This document shows positions 22,556 through 34,432 of a stretch of DNA of 64,000 nt, piece after piece. The stretch's first letter is position 1, and the number at the start of each line of letters is the position of its first letter. The notes below the pieces were generated by a model that saw only the letters and a list, made by a program, of their open reading frames with translations, did not search any database and was not told the origin of the DNA. A program made the translations under genes and the position numbers. Source of the stretch: Litsea cubeba (Eukaryota; Streptophyta; Magnoliopsida; Laurales; Lauraceae); NCBI GenBank assembly GCA_012931725.1, contig CM022951.1, forward strand, positions 13,810,611 through 13,874,610, read 5' to 3'.

Positions 22556-22884
22556 TCATACGATAATGAAGAGAATCAGGTAATTTAAAAAATAGATGGA
22601 CTTATGTTTGGATTAGGATTTGGAGGGAAAGAGTTTTCCAACAATCTGAGCAATTATTTTGAGTGAGAAGATTGGTTTATATTTTCTCACTTCTAATTTG
22701 ATATTAGAGATTCAAAGGTGTAAGATGATTATTGTATTTTCTAACTTCTAGAAACTAATTAATATTTTTGTCGTCACCTTTGTTTAACACTATTTCCACA
22801 AAAAATGTTTAATTTTTGCAAGAAAAAATAATAAGCAACTGATTTCTAGGAACATAGATTTTTAATATTATATATGATGCAAAT
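22556..22884. other. Intergenic DNA left of Element 3
   Basis: AT-rich, continuous in origin with 35834 onward before Element 3 inserted. The sequence at 22559-22578 repeats the DNA left of the foldback element. No gene seen. Confidence 0.6.
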
Positions 22885-22889
22885 GTTAT
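22885..22889. other. Target site duplication of Element 3, left copy
   Basis: GTTAT, identical to 35829-35833. It proves a single insertion event with both LTRs still paired. Confidence 0.95.
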
Positions 22890-23780
22890 TGTGTGGGGAG
22901 ATTTCCAGAGCCACAGGATTACGCTAATCACAGCCATCAGATGAGTCTAAGCACTCTCACGTGCCATCCGCATGCCGTCCACGTGGCACCAGGCTCACCC
23001 CGGCTGCCAGGACAGGAGGTCCGGCCGAAGTCAAGCAGCTCCGGGCCACTAGCGCCGAGCTCGGCCACCTCGTGTGCCCATCTCGGCAGAGAGCTCCACC
23101 TTGGCTGAAAGAGCCGGGACGGAAGCCGAAGTAAGAAAGAACCTCCACTCGCGCCCCTCATCCCCCCCACATCATCAAGCACGTGGAGGAATAGGGGCGC
23201 GAGCTAGCGAGACAGATGCGACATCCAGCCGCTCACAATCTTCGCCAGATCCCTGACAGGGCGGCATCCAGCGGCTGAGGCCACATCAGGGCAGGGCCCG
23301 AGGGCAGATCCGATGGTACCCCAACCGTCAAGGGCACCCAACACGATCTGGCCCAACGTGACGCGCATTTAATGCAACGTGGGCTGATCCGACTGGCATT
23401 AAATGCAGAGTGGGCTGGATTGGACCGCATTAATTGCAACGTGGGCTGATCATGACTTCCCAGTCGAATCATGAGACCCATGCCAAGATATCGTCCAAGA
23501 TATCTTCCTAATCGTTTATAAATAGAACTGCATTTCACATGCAAGGTACGGACAACCCAACTCAAAGAGCTGTTACTCTGCCTCTCTTCTTCCTCTCCTT
23601 CCATTGTTCCAGTTCCTTCACTGACTTTGGCATCGGAGAGCCTTGCGCCGCCCAGGCCAGGGTCCTCTGACCGTGTGTTCTTCTCTTTCAGGCTTTCGGA
23701 CGGTACCCAGTCATCACCATTGTTGGATAAGTCCTCTAAGGCTCCCCAGTTATTGTGGGTCATTATTTTCTGCACCTACA
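22890..23780 (+). repeat. 5' LTR of Element 3
   Basis: It begins TGTGTGGGGAGATTTCC and ends CTGCACCTACA. TATAAATA at 23517-23524 is the likely promoter, with transcription starting about 30 bases on. A CTTTCAG acceptor-like site at about 23686-23692 may be used in leader splicing. Confidence 0.93.
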
Positions 23781-23782
23781 AT

Positions 23783-23800
23783 TGGCGCCGTCTGTGGGAA
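23783..23800 (+). promoter_or_regulatory. Primer binding site of Element 3
   Basis: TGGCGCCGTCTGTGGGAA lies two bases after the LTR end, shared with Element 2. Confidence 0.88.
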
Positions 23801-23859
23801 AGTAATATCCCAACCTTCCCAATCTTCCCAACATTCTCAACCTCAATCTCTCAGAAGCC

Positions 23860-25335
23860 ATGCCTCCGAAAGCAAGGAAAGGCGGAGAATCCTCGAGAGC
23901 AGCGCTCGAGCTGCCACCACCGTCGACGGACGTCCCTCCTCAAAGGCGCTCCCGGACGGTGCATGGCACGTCAGCAGGCGAGGGCCGCTTAGGCTCGCAG
24001 CTTTTTGTCGAGGTCCCCCTTCAAGAAGGACTCGAGACCTCGATCTCAGCAGAAGAAGTCATGCCACCCCGACGCGATGAGCGTCGGCATGAGCGTCCTC
24101 GCAAGGACAAAGCCGTGGCCGTAGAAGATACGCGCCACGCTCAACCCCCTGCCACTGGAGGGGTTGTCGCAGCCCAAACTGCTCTCCTCCAGAGGCAAGA
24201 GCAGCTGATTCGCGAGCTCCAGCAGCAGCTGAGGGCAGCGCAAACCGCCTCCTTGAGGCAGGTCTCTGAGCCTCAAGGGAAGAGGAGGGACGCCCCCGGC
24301 AGGGCAGCCCAGCCTCCCCGCGAATATCTCAGAAACCATCTGGACCATAAGCGGAGCCAGATTCATGACGAAGGCTCGAGCAACAGCCGGAGTCATCATA
24401 GCCGCGATGGCCGAACTCATAGCCATCGTAGCCCGAACCACTCCAAGCGAAAGCCAAGAGCCCAGACTCCAGAGAGGGACGACGAGCAGGAGCGGTTCGA
24501 CAAACGCGTCAGGCTAGCTCTTCAGCACAACCTGGACGTGCGGGACCAGAAGCAGATCTGTAGCCACACTGATCTGGGGGGCTCACCCTTCACAAAAGAG
24601 ATCGACCGCACCCCCTTGCCCAAAAAGTTCTCTGTCCCACAGTTCGTCCCTTATGACGGGCTGTCCGACCCATCCGCTCACCTCCAACACTTCTCCCAGA
24701 AGATGTCCATCTGGGGGAATGAGGGTCACCTGAACTGCAAAATCTTCTCCTCTGGTTTGGGTGACCTCCCCCTGAAGTGGTTCTGTTCTCTCCCAGAGAA
24801 GTCAGTTTCCAGTTGGAAGGAGCTCCAGCTCTCCTTCTTAAAGAAGTTCCAAGCTTACACCGTCGTCCCCAAGAAAGAAGGGGACCTCCTCGCCCTGAGA
24901 ATGAAACAGGGTGAGACCCTCGCCAAGTTCGCCCAACGATTTTGGGCGGTCTACAGCCAGATCGAGGGCACCAGGGAGGAGATAGCAATCTACGCCTTCC
25001 AACATGCCCTGATCCCCGGTCACGACCTTCGGAAGGACTTGGTCGGGGACTCCCTAGAGTCCATGCCAGCGTTGATGTCCCGGATAAAGCGCTTCGTCGC
25101 CCGGGAGGAAGATGAGATCCGAGCCCGGGAAGAAGACGGGCGTCCGGAGCCCGAGCAGAAGAGCAGCCAGCCTCGGCAGAGAGGCGGGAGGCCCTTCCAG
25201 AAGCAGGAGCCCAAGCAGGCCTGGGTCTCCAGTTCGGCGAAGCCTGCGTCGTCCAGGTCTGGGGGCGCCTGGAAGCCCAGACCTCCCTCCAGCGCCAGTC
25301 AGAGCGTCAACGTCGTCTTCAAGGAGCCGATATAA
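23860..25335 (+). pseudogene. Gag of Element 3, ended early by an in-frame TAA
   Basis: The 491-residue frame starts at the first ATG after the PBS (MPPKARKGGESS), the same start as Element 2. Residues about 100-125 hold a short Gln/Leu-rich coil, 150-230 a Ser/Arg/His-rich basic region, and about 255-400 the retrotransposon gag capsid domain (FSVPQFVPYD, GDLPLKWFCSLP, FAQRFWAVYSQIEG). TAA at 25333-25335 stops it before the zinc-knuckle-like YCFFHKGNGHRTEDC, which continues in the same frame (25430-25480). Element 2 reads through at the equivalent codon, so this stop is specific to this copy. Gag forms the virus-like particle. Confidence 0.93.
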
Positions 25336-26377
25336 CGCATCCTGGCCAAGATAAAGACCAAGCCGTTCTTCAAGTGGCCTCCGCCCTTGAAGCACGAGCC
25401 CACCTCCGGCAGCCGAAGCAAGCTCTACTGCTTCTTCCACAAGGGTAACGGGCACAGGACCGAGGACTGCAAGTCTTTGCAGTGGTACCTGGAGAAGCTA
25501 GCCGAGGAGGGCCACATTCCAGAGTTCGTCAAGGCAGGAGATGCCGGCGGCAGCGAGGGCCGAGTTCACCAGAGCGCAGCCCAGGATCCAGACAGTGAGG
25601 ATTCAGAGAAGATCATCAACGTGATCCATCTGGCATCCTCAGCCCCCGCTCCCTCGTCTCGGGGCAGCTCCCAGGCCCGCGCCGAAGCCAGGCGGGCTTC
25701 GCACGGGAAGGAAGTAATGAAAGCCGAGCTCGCTCCGGCATCCAAGAAAGCCCGCCGCGACCGACCCGCCATCTCGTTCTCAGACAGAGACCTAGAGGGA
25801 ATCCAGCTCCCTCACAACGACCCCCTGCTCCTCACAATGAAGCTGAGAGACTTCATAGTGAAGAGGATCCTCGTCGACTCAGGCAGCTCCTCCGAGGTCC
25901 TCTACTATGACTGCTTCAAGAAGATGAACCTCTCGGAAGCAGACCTCACGGAGGTCCGTGCACCCCTGCTAGGGTTGTCCGCCACGCCAGTCTACCCCAA
26001 GGGTAGGATCACCCTGGAAACCCGGGTCGGCGGAGCCTCCGTGTCGGCCGACTTCCTGGTCGTGGACCCCCTTTCTCCCTACAACGTCATCTTGGGCAGA
26101 ACGTGGCTCCACAAGTTGGAAGCAGTCCCTTCTTCCCTCCACCAGAAGCTGAAGTTCGTCCTTGAGAACAAGGAGGGCAAGTTGGAAGTGGTTACGGTGG
26201 AGGGAGATCAGCAGCAAGCCAGGCAGTGCGTGCTGGCCGCAGTCCCAGCACTGAAGGAGCCAGAGCGCGTTAACCTCGCCGAGTTCGAGAAAGGCCTAGA
26301 TGAAATCGGCCGTGATCCCGAGAAGAAGAGCATCGAGGACCTGGCCGAGGTCAGGCTGAGCCCGGCAGACCCAGACA
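25336..26377 (+). pseudogene. Zinc-knuckle and aspartic protease region of Element 3
   Basis: Same frame as gag, after its TAA. It holds the His/Cys nucleic-acid binding motif (CFFHKGNGHRTEDC), a Ser/Asp-rich linker, SSQARAEARRASHGK, and the retropepsin-like active site VKRILVDSGSSSEVLYYDCF near 25858-25917 with Asp-Ser-Gly intact, followed by NVILGRTWLHKLEAVPSS. Near 26377 the frame shifts by one base, so the native continuation is read in the next frame. The protease would process the gag-pol polyprotein. Confidence 0.9.
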
Positions 26378-26752
26378 GGTCTTCCTGGTTGGCACCCAGC
26401 TGCCAGACGAAGAAAGGGCCGAACTCTCACGGTTCCTGATGCAGAACGTCGACGTCTTCGCTTGGAGCCCAAGCGAAATGCCTGGGGTCGACGCTGAGGT
26501 CATGTGCCACAAGCTGAATGTGGACCCCGACCACAAGCCGGTAGTGCAGAGGGCCCGAAGGACAGGGCTGCAGCAGACAGATGCGTTCGTCGAAGAGGTC
26601 GACAACCTGCTAAAGGCAGGAGCCATCCGGGAAGTCCAGTACCCGGTATGGCTGGCCAACACGGTAGTGGTCAAGAAGAAAACTGGTAAGTGGAGGGTAT
26701 GCGTGGACTTCACGGACTTGAACAGGGCCTGCCCTAAAGATAGTTTCCCCCC
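26378..26752 (+). pseudogene. Protease-RT linker and RT N-terminus of Element 3
   Basis: This piece is in a frame different from both neighbours. It carries MQNVDVFAWSPSEMPGVDAE, NVDPDHKPVVQRARRTG, TVVVKKKTGKWRVCVDFTDL and NRACPKDSF. It ends at a run of six C (26747-26752); one base fewer, as in the corresponding part of Element 2, would keep the frame into the next segment. Sequencing or assembly error at this homopolymer is possible. Confidence 0.88.
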
Positions 26753-28692
26753 TTCCAAAGATTGGCCAACTGAGCGACGCCACCGCTGGTCACGACCGAA
26801 TGAGCTTCCTCGACGCCTACAGAGGCTACCACCAGATCCCGCTCCACGAGCCTGACGAGGAGAAAACGTCATTCATAACCCCCCGTGGCACTTACTGCTA
26901 TAAGGTGATGCCCTTCGGGCTGAAGAACGCGGGGGCGACCTATCAGCGCCTCGTCACAAAAATGTTCCATGCTCAGCTCGGCCGAACGGTAGAGGTGTAC
27001 ATCGACGACATGGTCGTCAAATCAGTGCACTCTGGCGATCATCTGGCGGATCTCGGCCAAGTCTTCGACATCCTTCGCGCATACAAGCTCAAGCTAAACG
27101 CTTCCAAGTGCGCCTTCGGCGTAGCCTCTGGCAAGTTCCTCGGCAGCTTGGTAACGCGGAGGGGGATAGAGGCTAATCCGGATCAGATCACCGCGATCCA
27201 GAGCATTCAGAGCCCCTCTACCACGAAGGAAGTTCAGAAGCTCACAGGAATGGCTGCAGCACTTAATCGCTTCATCAGCCGGTCATCAGATAAGTGCAGG
27301 CCTTTCTTTCAGCTTCTAAAGAAAAACTTGAAATTCCAATGGACCCCCGAGTGCGACCAGGCATTGGCCGCGCTCAAAACCTATCTAATGTCACCACCCT
27401 TACTCTCCACCCCAACTTCGGGGGAGATTCTTTATTTGTATCTTGCGGTCTCGGATCACGCAGTGAGCTCCGTCCTCATCAGGGAGGACGAGGGAATTCA
27501 AAAACCAATTTATTATACGAGCAAGACCCTGCTTGATGCCGAGACCAGATACCTTCTATTGGAGAAGCTTGCGCTGGCCCTCGTCAGCGCCTCTCGCAAG
27601 CTCTCCCATTATTTCCAATCCCACACCATTGTGGTGATCACGGAGCATCCACTCCGTTCAGTGTTCAAGAAGGCTGACTTTTCAGGGCGAATATCAAAGT
27701 GGGCAGTTGAACTGGGGCAGTATGATATACAGTACCGTCCCCGAACTGCGATCAAAGCCCAAATTCTGGCAGACTTCATCGTTGAGTTCGTCTCGCCCAA
27801 TTCGGCTCCGACCCAGCCCGGAACGGCACTGGGGGGAAAAGGGCACGAACCAGAGCTGACTGAGGTCGAGCAGCCTCCCACCTCGGCATGGAAGATCTTT
27901 GTCGACGGGTCATCCACCTCCAAGAGAGCTGGTGCCGGCATAGTCCTCCAGTCGCCAGAGGGTCTGGTCATAGAGCAGGCTTTCACCCTCGACTTCAAAG
28001 CGACAAACAATGAGGCAGAATATGAAGCGCTGATAGCAGGGTTGAACAGCGCCCAAATCCTCGGAGCCCGACACCTGGTGATCTTCAGCGATTCCCAACT
28101 GGTAACGAGCCAGCTCGCCGGAGACTACCAGGCCAGGGACGACAGGATGGCGGCCTACTTAGCCCTTGTAAAAAAACTGCTGTCTCATTTCCAGAAAGCC
28201 GAGGTCAGGCAAATATCCCGAGATACCAACACGCACGCAGATGCGCTTGCAAACCTGGCCTCCGCCGTCGAAGCAGGGAAGAAAAGGACCGTCGAGGTCG
28301 GGTCAGTATCAAGGTCAAGCTTAGAACTCCATTCATCTCGGCTCGTCCTCTGTGCTGATCTCGGCCCAAGCTGGATGGATCCAATCGTCGCCTACTTGAA
28401 GGATGACCGGCTCCCTAAGGACAAGGCTGAAGCTCACCGGATCAGACTCAAGGCAGCTCGATTCTGGCTCTCTCCCGAAGGCAAACTCTACAGGAAATCC
28501 TTCACAGGTCCATACCTCCAGTGCGTCCATCCGAGCAAAGTGGACGACTTCCTGTATGAGATCCACGAAGAAATCGGCGGCAGTCATATAGGAGGCCGAT
28601 CACTGGCTTACAGAGCAATAAGCCAGGGTTACTGGTGGCCCTACATGCAGAAGGACGCGCAGGTGTACGCCAGGAAGTGCGAGAAATGCTAG
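26753..28692 (+). pseudogene. RT, dual RNase H and integrase zinc region of Element 3
   Basis: A 630-codon open frame from 26800. RT: MSFLDAYRGYHQIP, VMPFGLKNAGATYQRL, catalytic YIDD at 26998-27009. The first RNase H (about 27420-27790) is of the Ty3 type. The second, archaeal-type RNase H (about 27890-28260) keeps its acidic set: FVDGSS, NNEAEYEAL, FSDSQLV and HADALANLAS. The integrase zinc region follows (YEIHEEIGGSHIGGR, then CEKC). TAG at 28690-28692 directly after CEKC ends the frame, where a Gln codon would differ by a single C-to-T change. Confidence 0.93.
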
Positions 28693-29703
28693 AAGTTCTC
28701 CCACTCTCTCCACCAGCCAGCACAAGATCTGAGTCCCCTCACTAGCCCATGGCCCTTCGCTCAATGGGGCCTGGACATTGTGGGGCCTCTTCACCGGGCT
28801 CCAGGAAACAAGAGATGGCTGATAGTCGCCACAGACTACTTCACAAAGTGGATAGAAGCTGAACCGTTGTCCTCAATCACGGACAGGGACTCCAGGAACT
28901 TCGTTTGGAAAAACATCCTAACGAGGTTCGGCATCCCCCGGACTCTGATTTCGGACAACGGGACTCAGTTCGACTCCAAGTCCTTCAGAGACTTCTGCCA
29001 AGAGCACGGTATCAGGAACCATTACTCCACTCCGGCATATCCACAGAGTAATGGCCAGGGAAAAATCTCTAACAAAGTGATCCTGGACGGCCTGAAGAAG
29101 CGACTGGACAAGGCAAAGGGAAGATGGACAGAGGAGCTTTCGAGCGTGCTGTGGGCATACAGAATAACTCCAAGGAGGTCCACCTCGGCAACACCTTTCT
29201 CTCTGGCCTACGGGATGGAGGCGGTCATTCCTTTAGAGATCGGCCTTCCCACCCTGAGGACAGAGCTGGTCGACCAAGGCCGAAATGACACGAACCTGGC
29301 GATGGAGCTGGAGCTGGCAGACGAACGACGAGAAGCAGCAGCCCTGCGACTGACCGACTATCAGCAGCGGTTAGCCAGGGCATACAATCAAAACGTCAGA
29401 GAAAGAAGATTCTCCGTGGGAGAGCTAGTTCTAAAGAAGGCCCTGCCAGCTGACAAAGAACCAAACGAAGGGAAGCTGGCTCCGACCTGGCATGGCCCAT
29501 TCAGGGTGGTCTCACTAGCAGGGAAATCAGCCTACAAGCTCGAAGACTTAGAAGGCAAGCCGCTACCGAGACCATGGAATGCATCCCACCTAAAGAATTC
29601 TATTTCTAAAGATGTAATGAATCCCGAATCAATGAAAGCAGCTTTTCGCCTTGTCTTCAATCTGTCGTCTTTCACTGACTCCGGCATCTCCAAGGGTTCG
29701 TAG
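28693..29703 (+). pseudogene. Integrase core and C-terminus of Element 3, catalytic Glu replaced by Lys
   Basis: Same frame as the preceding segment. The DDE core shows WGLDIVGP (first Asp) and SDNGTQF (second Asp). Thirty-six residues after that Asp, the catalytic Glu position reads Lys in NGQGKISNK, whereas Element 2 has NGQAEISNK and Element 1 GLAEAFNK. The C-terminal region contains KLAPTWHGPFRVV and ends LPRPWNASHLKNS. The stop TAG (29701-29703) falls inside the first unit of the 81 bp array, so the last residues come from repeat sequence. As it stands the enzyme should not join strands. Confidence 0.9.
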
Positions 29704-30575
29704 CCCTGGAAGGAGGCCTCGAGTTCGAACACTCGGCCGAATTCCTAAAGTCAGGGATTTATCCCAATCTCCAAGGGTTCGTAGCCCTGGAAGGAGGCCT
29801 CGAGTTCGAACACTCGGCCGAATTCCTAAACTCAGGGTTTTATCCCACTCTCCAAGGGTTCGTAGCCCTGGAAGGAGGCCTCGAGTTCGAACACTCGGCC
29901 GAATTCCTAAACTCAGGGTTTTATCCCACTCTCCAATGGTTCGTAGCCCTGGAAGGAGGCTTCGAGTTCGAACACTCGGCCGAATTCCTAAACTCAGGGT
30001 TTTATCCCACTCTCCAATGGTTCGTAGCCCTGGAAGGAGGCCTCGAGTTCGAACACTCGGCCGAATTCCTAAACTCAGGGTTTTATCCCACTCTCCAAGG
30101 GTTTCGTAGCCCTGGAGGAGGCCTCGAGTTCGAACACTCGGCCCGAATTCCTAAACTCAGGGTTTTTGTACCCACTCTCCAAGGGTTCGTAGCCCTGGAA
30201 GGAGGCCTCGAGTTCGAACACTCGGCCGAATTCCTAAACTCAGGGTTTTTATCCCACTCTCCAAGGTTCGTTGCCCTTGGAAGGAGGCCTCGAGTTCGAA
30301 CACTCGGCCGAATTCCTAAACTCAGGGTTTTATCCACTCTCCAAGGGTTTCGTAGCCCTGGAAGAGAGGCCTCGAGTTCGAACACTCGGCCGAATTCCTA
30401 AACTCAGGGTTTTTATCCCACTCTTCCAAGGGTTCGTAGCCCTGGAAGGAGGCCTCGAGTTCGAACACTCGGCCGAATTCCTAAACTCAGGGTTTTATCC
30501 CACTCTCCAAGGGTTCGTAGCCCTGGAAGGAGGCCTCGAGTTCGAACACTCTCCAAGGGTTCGAAGCTGAACTCA
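29686..30575 (+). repeat. Eleven tandem copies plus a partial of an 81 bp unit in Element 3 3' UTR
   Basis: GGTTCGTAGCC-type anchors fall at 29695, 29776, 29857, 29938, 30019, 30100, 30184, 30265, 30346, 30431 and 30512, then a partial at 30558. The period is 81 with three short indels. Copies are very alike, implying recent expansion. Each unit has GAGTTCGAACACTC and GGCCTCGAG. The open frame across it is a by-product of a period divisible by three. Confidence 0.95.
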
Positions 30576-31910
30576 TGCTCACATAGCCGAGACCAGCAGT
30601 ATTTTGGATCCACCTCGGCGCACAAGCAGTTTGTCTCGGCCAGAGCCAGCCACTTCGGCGAAAGACAGTTTTTAAGAAAATAACTGTGCAAGCACTGAAG
30701 CACGGAAAGGCAGCACAAAAACATTCCAAGACAGTGCGAGGAAAGTAAAAGGGAAAACAAAAGGCATTGCACACAATTCAAATGGTCGCAAAATTCTTTC
30801 TTTTTATTCATTGCAAACTGCTTCATTACAAGAGTTACAGAATAGAAAAGAAAAATACAGAAAGGAGGATCGCAGTCCGCTAAAAACAGAAAATAAAGTA
30901 GGACTGGGAGACTCTGATCTTCACCGACTCTTCAGGCTGCAGCCTCGAAGACGCCGGATCGTTACCTGGAGGTTCTAAGGGATCCTGAATTTCACAGAGC
31001 TCTATAACACGCTATGGTTGGTCAGACCAAAGCGTTCAAGATCCCCTCCAGTTCGGAGGCCCTGGACCTCGCCGAGCTCTTCAACACCCTCCGGCCAGTG
31101 AGACCAAAGTTTGAAGAACCCCCAGGTCCAGCAGGCCTCAACTCCACCCTTAGTCTTACGATCCTGACACGGTGCAAGGGGCTCGCAGGGAGCTCGATGC
31201 CACACAAGACCCTGCAAGATCGCCAGACGCCCAGGACCCGACCATCCCGCAGTTGCAGAGGATTCTCCTGCAACGTGACCAAGGACGGCCGGCCATGAAC
31301 CCGCGTTCAGAGAGCGCGTGGTCCATGGGGAGTTCCTTCAGAGAGCGCGCAGACCACGATGGGCTTCCCCCCTTGGAGAAAGCCGCCCACAGCCGCAGGG
31401 GTTCCCCCCGGATCGACTGCTTCTGAACACCCACTGGGCATGGCTCCTACGTCTATGTGATTTAAACTATCCTAAATTCTATTCTTTTCATCGCCCATGG
31501 CGAGCCTATCGCCCCTACTTATAGGAAGAAGAAGGGCTCAATCTCCGAAGGAAGTTAAGGGGCAAAGTCTCCCACGCGTTACATGGGATGCACGCCTTCC
31601 TGCCTGTTGACCAGCGATTCCTGTGGCGCCACGTGGAGACATCCGCCCGTTTCCCTCATCGGCCGTAACGCCATGTTTACTGCTATTTATGATCTCCGGA
31701 ATACGGAGAATCGGCACAGACAGCTATGCAAACCGTATGACTCTTTCTACCTCGATGGTCATGCGTCGCAGTAAAGGCATTCAATGCTATTTAATGTCAC
31801 ATCCAAAAACCAAAGAGAGAAAACATCCAAGTAAAGAAGCCCGTTTTTCATTGATAATAGAAAGTATTACAAGGCAGAAAGCAAAAATATTATAGATGAA
31901 ATGAGCCAGG
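30576..31910. other. Element 3 region between tandem array and antisense gene end
   Basis: Non-coding, moderately GC-rich. It should hold the converging 3' ends of the sense and antisense transcripts. Short open frames here show no domain I recognise. Confidence 0.55.
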
Positions 31911-34432
31911 CTACTGTGGTTTCGGCGACTCCACCAGGTCGATCACCATATCTGCTGAACCAGTGGCTTCGGCCGAAACCGTGACCGTGCTTGGAACGTC
32001 GCTGGCAGAAGGGGCTTCAACGGGTACCTCAGCCGAAGCAGGGGCAGAGGAGCCCTCACCTTGAGGCACGGCCGAAGCGTCGCTGGCGACCGGGGCATCG
32101 CTCGGGGCCGGGGCAGCTGGAGCGTCGTCTGAAGCAGGGGCGACTGCAGGAGCTTCGTCAGGGGCACTTTCAGCCGCAGGAGTGAAGCTCGGCTCAGGAG
32201 CCGGGTCCGAGTACTTCGGCAGGTCCCGGTAGACAGGGTGGTCTTCAGGGACCCCCGCACGTCTCAGTGCGGCCAGGCATCCTTCCTCGAACAGGATGGC
32301 GGTGATCTCCTCCACCTGCTTCTCATACAGCTCAGTGGCGTGATCCACCCCATCCTGGAAGGCGGACTGGGCCTCGGACAAAAGAGAGGCCTTCTCTTTC
32401 TCCAGCTCGGCGTTCGCCGTCTTCAATTTCGCTGTTTCGGCTCGCCCAGCCAGCACTTCCCCGCGCAGCCTCGTCCCCTCAGCCGTCGATTCAGCCTTTA
32501 ATCTGGCCAGCTCCGACTCCAGCTCGGCGGTCTTCTTGTTTCTCGCCCAGACCTCGCCCTTCAACTGATTAGCTCTTGACGTGAGCTCGGCGACATCGGT
32601 CAGGGCCGATGCCAGCCGAACAGACTCTTCAGCGCTGGCCTTCTTCAGCCCCTCCATTCCCTTCCGCTGCTCTTCCAGCTCCCTCTTCAGCTTATCCCTC
32701 TCGGACTCCAGCTGAGTGACCCGTGCAGCCTTCCTCTCACTCCGTCCCACCACGGTCAGGAGCCTCTGCACGTTCTGCAAATGTAGAAAGATGGGTCAAG
32801 CTGGGGCAGTCGAGCCAAATCACTTGGAAGGAAAGCACTGAAAGCACTTACCAGGAGGTTAGCCTGAATCGCTGAGACCATCAGGCTCTCGTTATCGAAC
32901 CTCTCGTGCGTCTCCATGTCCCGCGGCAGAGCGCAGACCTTGGCGAGAGCCCCGATGACATCGGCGTTCCCCAGCAGCCGATCCTCGACGTTCAGAGGCT
33001 TACCGGGCTGCGTTTCCATCCTCGGCCTCCATGGCCGCTGGGGCAGTTCGGGGTCCGGAGGACGACCCAGATCCTTGCCCCGCCGAGATGGTGAGCTCGC
33101 GAGTCGTCCCGCCGGATGGCCTGCCGGCCGGCACGCTCTTCTCAGCTGGTGCACTCTTCTCAGCCGGTGCACTCTTTTCAGTTGGAGCCTTGACTCCGGG
33201 GGCCCGCGCAGGGGTTTTGCCCTTCGGAGGCTGTTCGGCCCCCAAGTCCTTCTCCCCGCCTTGGACTTCTTCGTGGGCGGGGATCCCTCCTTCGAGCGAT
33301 CCGGCGAGCGTCGCCGAACTCCCCCGCTCGGAGCGGGGACAGGAGCAGAAGAAGCGCCAGCACCCCCCGAGCCCGAAGCTGAGCGGGTACTGGCAGACGA
33401 TGGCGCCCCAGAAGACGAGGACCTCAGCCTAAACTTGGCCGCCAGGTCCTTCACAACTGGCTCCCTTGAGCTTCCCTCCATGCCTTCTTCTCTGTCGGAA
33501 GAATAAGCGTCCACAATCTGCGTCAGGTTCGGTGGCTCCGAACTAGAAGTGGACGCCTCGGCACCAGACGCAGCTCGGCTCGCAGCAGGAGCGGGCAAAG
33601 GGATCCCGGCAGGCACGGCAACGGAGACGGTTGGACGGTCAGGGTGCGCTTCGTCTACCTCGGATACCCCGGTCCTCTGGTAGTGACCGCGGTACCTTGG
33701 CGTGTACCCGAGCAACTTCCAAGCCGATCTGGTCTCGTGCCCCTTGTACCTCTCAACCTTGTTGATGTCGTCGGCGTTCCTCCTCCAGCCTTCACTCGCA
33801 GCTCGGCGTCGCCTCGCACCTGCCTCTGCATAACAAATAATAGAGGAATCAGCTCGGCATCGTCGAAATCAAGCAAAGAAGATGAATGAAAAGGAGCGAT
33901 GTTTACTTGGGACTGTCCCGGGGCGGCGCGGGACCGTCAGCCTCCAGCTTTCGCCAGCGCCGAACTCCCAGTCCCCCGAAACACAGAAGAAGGCTTCTTC
34001 GGCATTCTTACTTGAATCTTCCAAGGCCAGGACGAAGCCTCTTCGCTGCGGCTTCACCCGGAGATAATATTTCCCTTCCCCAGCCTTGCAGATATCGTAG
34101 GTGTCCTCGATATCGTGGACACCTAGGTCGGTCCCCAGAATCTCATTCAGCTTCACCGTGCCCATGATGACCTTATAGCCATTGGGCATCAGCTGGCACG
34201 GGGTAAGGGACCAGGTACTGAGGCAAGCCCTAAGTAGAGGGTGCAGGGGAAATCTGACCCCGCCCTCGATCACAGAGATCAGATGGAACGGCATCCAGCC
34301 GCAGGACCAGCGTATCGTGGCATAGTCGACGGAGTCCGCCGGCTTGAGAAGGACTCCCTCCGGGATACTGAAAGCAGCCCTAAATCTGGCTATGCCCTCT
34401 TCAGTATCTAAATCGAACCTAGGGGTGCCCAT
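31911..34432 (-). CDS. Antisense extra gene of Element 3, intact spliced frame (gypsy-type transposon domain plus coiled coil)
   Basis: Exons on the minus strand are 34432-33907, 33825-32852 and 32774-31911, with introns of 81 and 77 bp (GTAAAC...TATGCAG and GTAAGT...TTTGCAG). Both joins keep phase, giving 787 codons plus stop without interruption. Exon 1 carries the family known as putative gypsy-type transposon domain (GGVRFPLHPLLRACL, TPCQLMPNGYKVIMG). Exon 2 is a Ser/Pro/Ala- and basic-rich linker; its middle (about 33260-33010) also reads plausibly in another frame, so compensating indels are possible. Exon 3 is a long heptad coiled coil followed by an acidic Ala/Pro tail ending VIDLVESPKPQ. 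A 5' UTR intron (34517-34435) is also suggested. The function of these Tat antisense proteins is unknown. Confidence 0.75.

Noticed and set aside
21471..22559. Long open frames on both strands (over 300 codons) through the GC-rich block
   Set aside because: They are low-complexity Pro/Leu/Ser or Gly/Arg/Glu runs produced by CT/GA-rich inverted-repeat arms.
29651..30570. Open frames with a 27-residue repeat
   Set aside because: The 81 bp period is divisible by three, so one unit free of stops gives a long frame; indels between later units break it and the real pol stop is at 29701.
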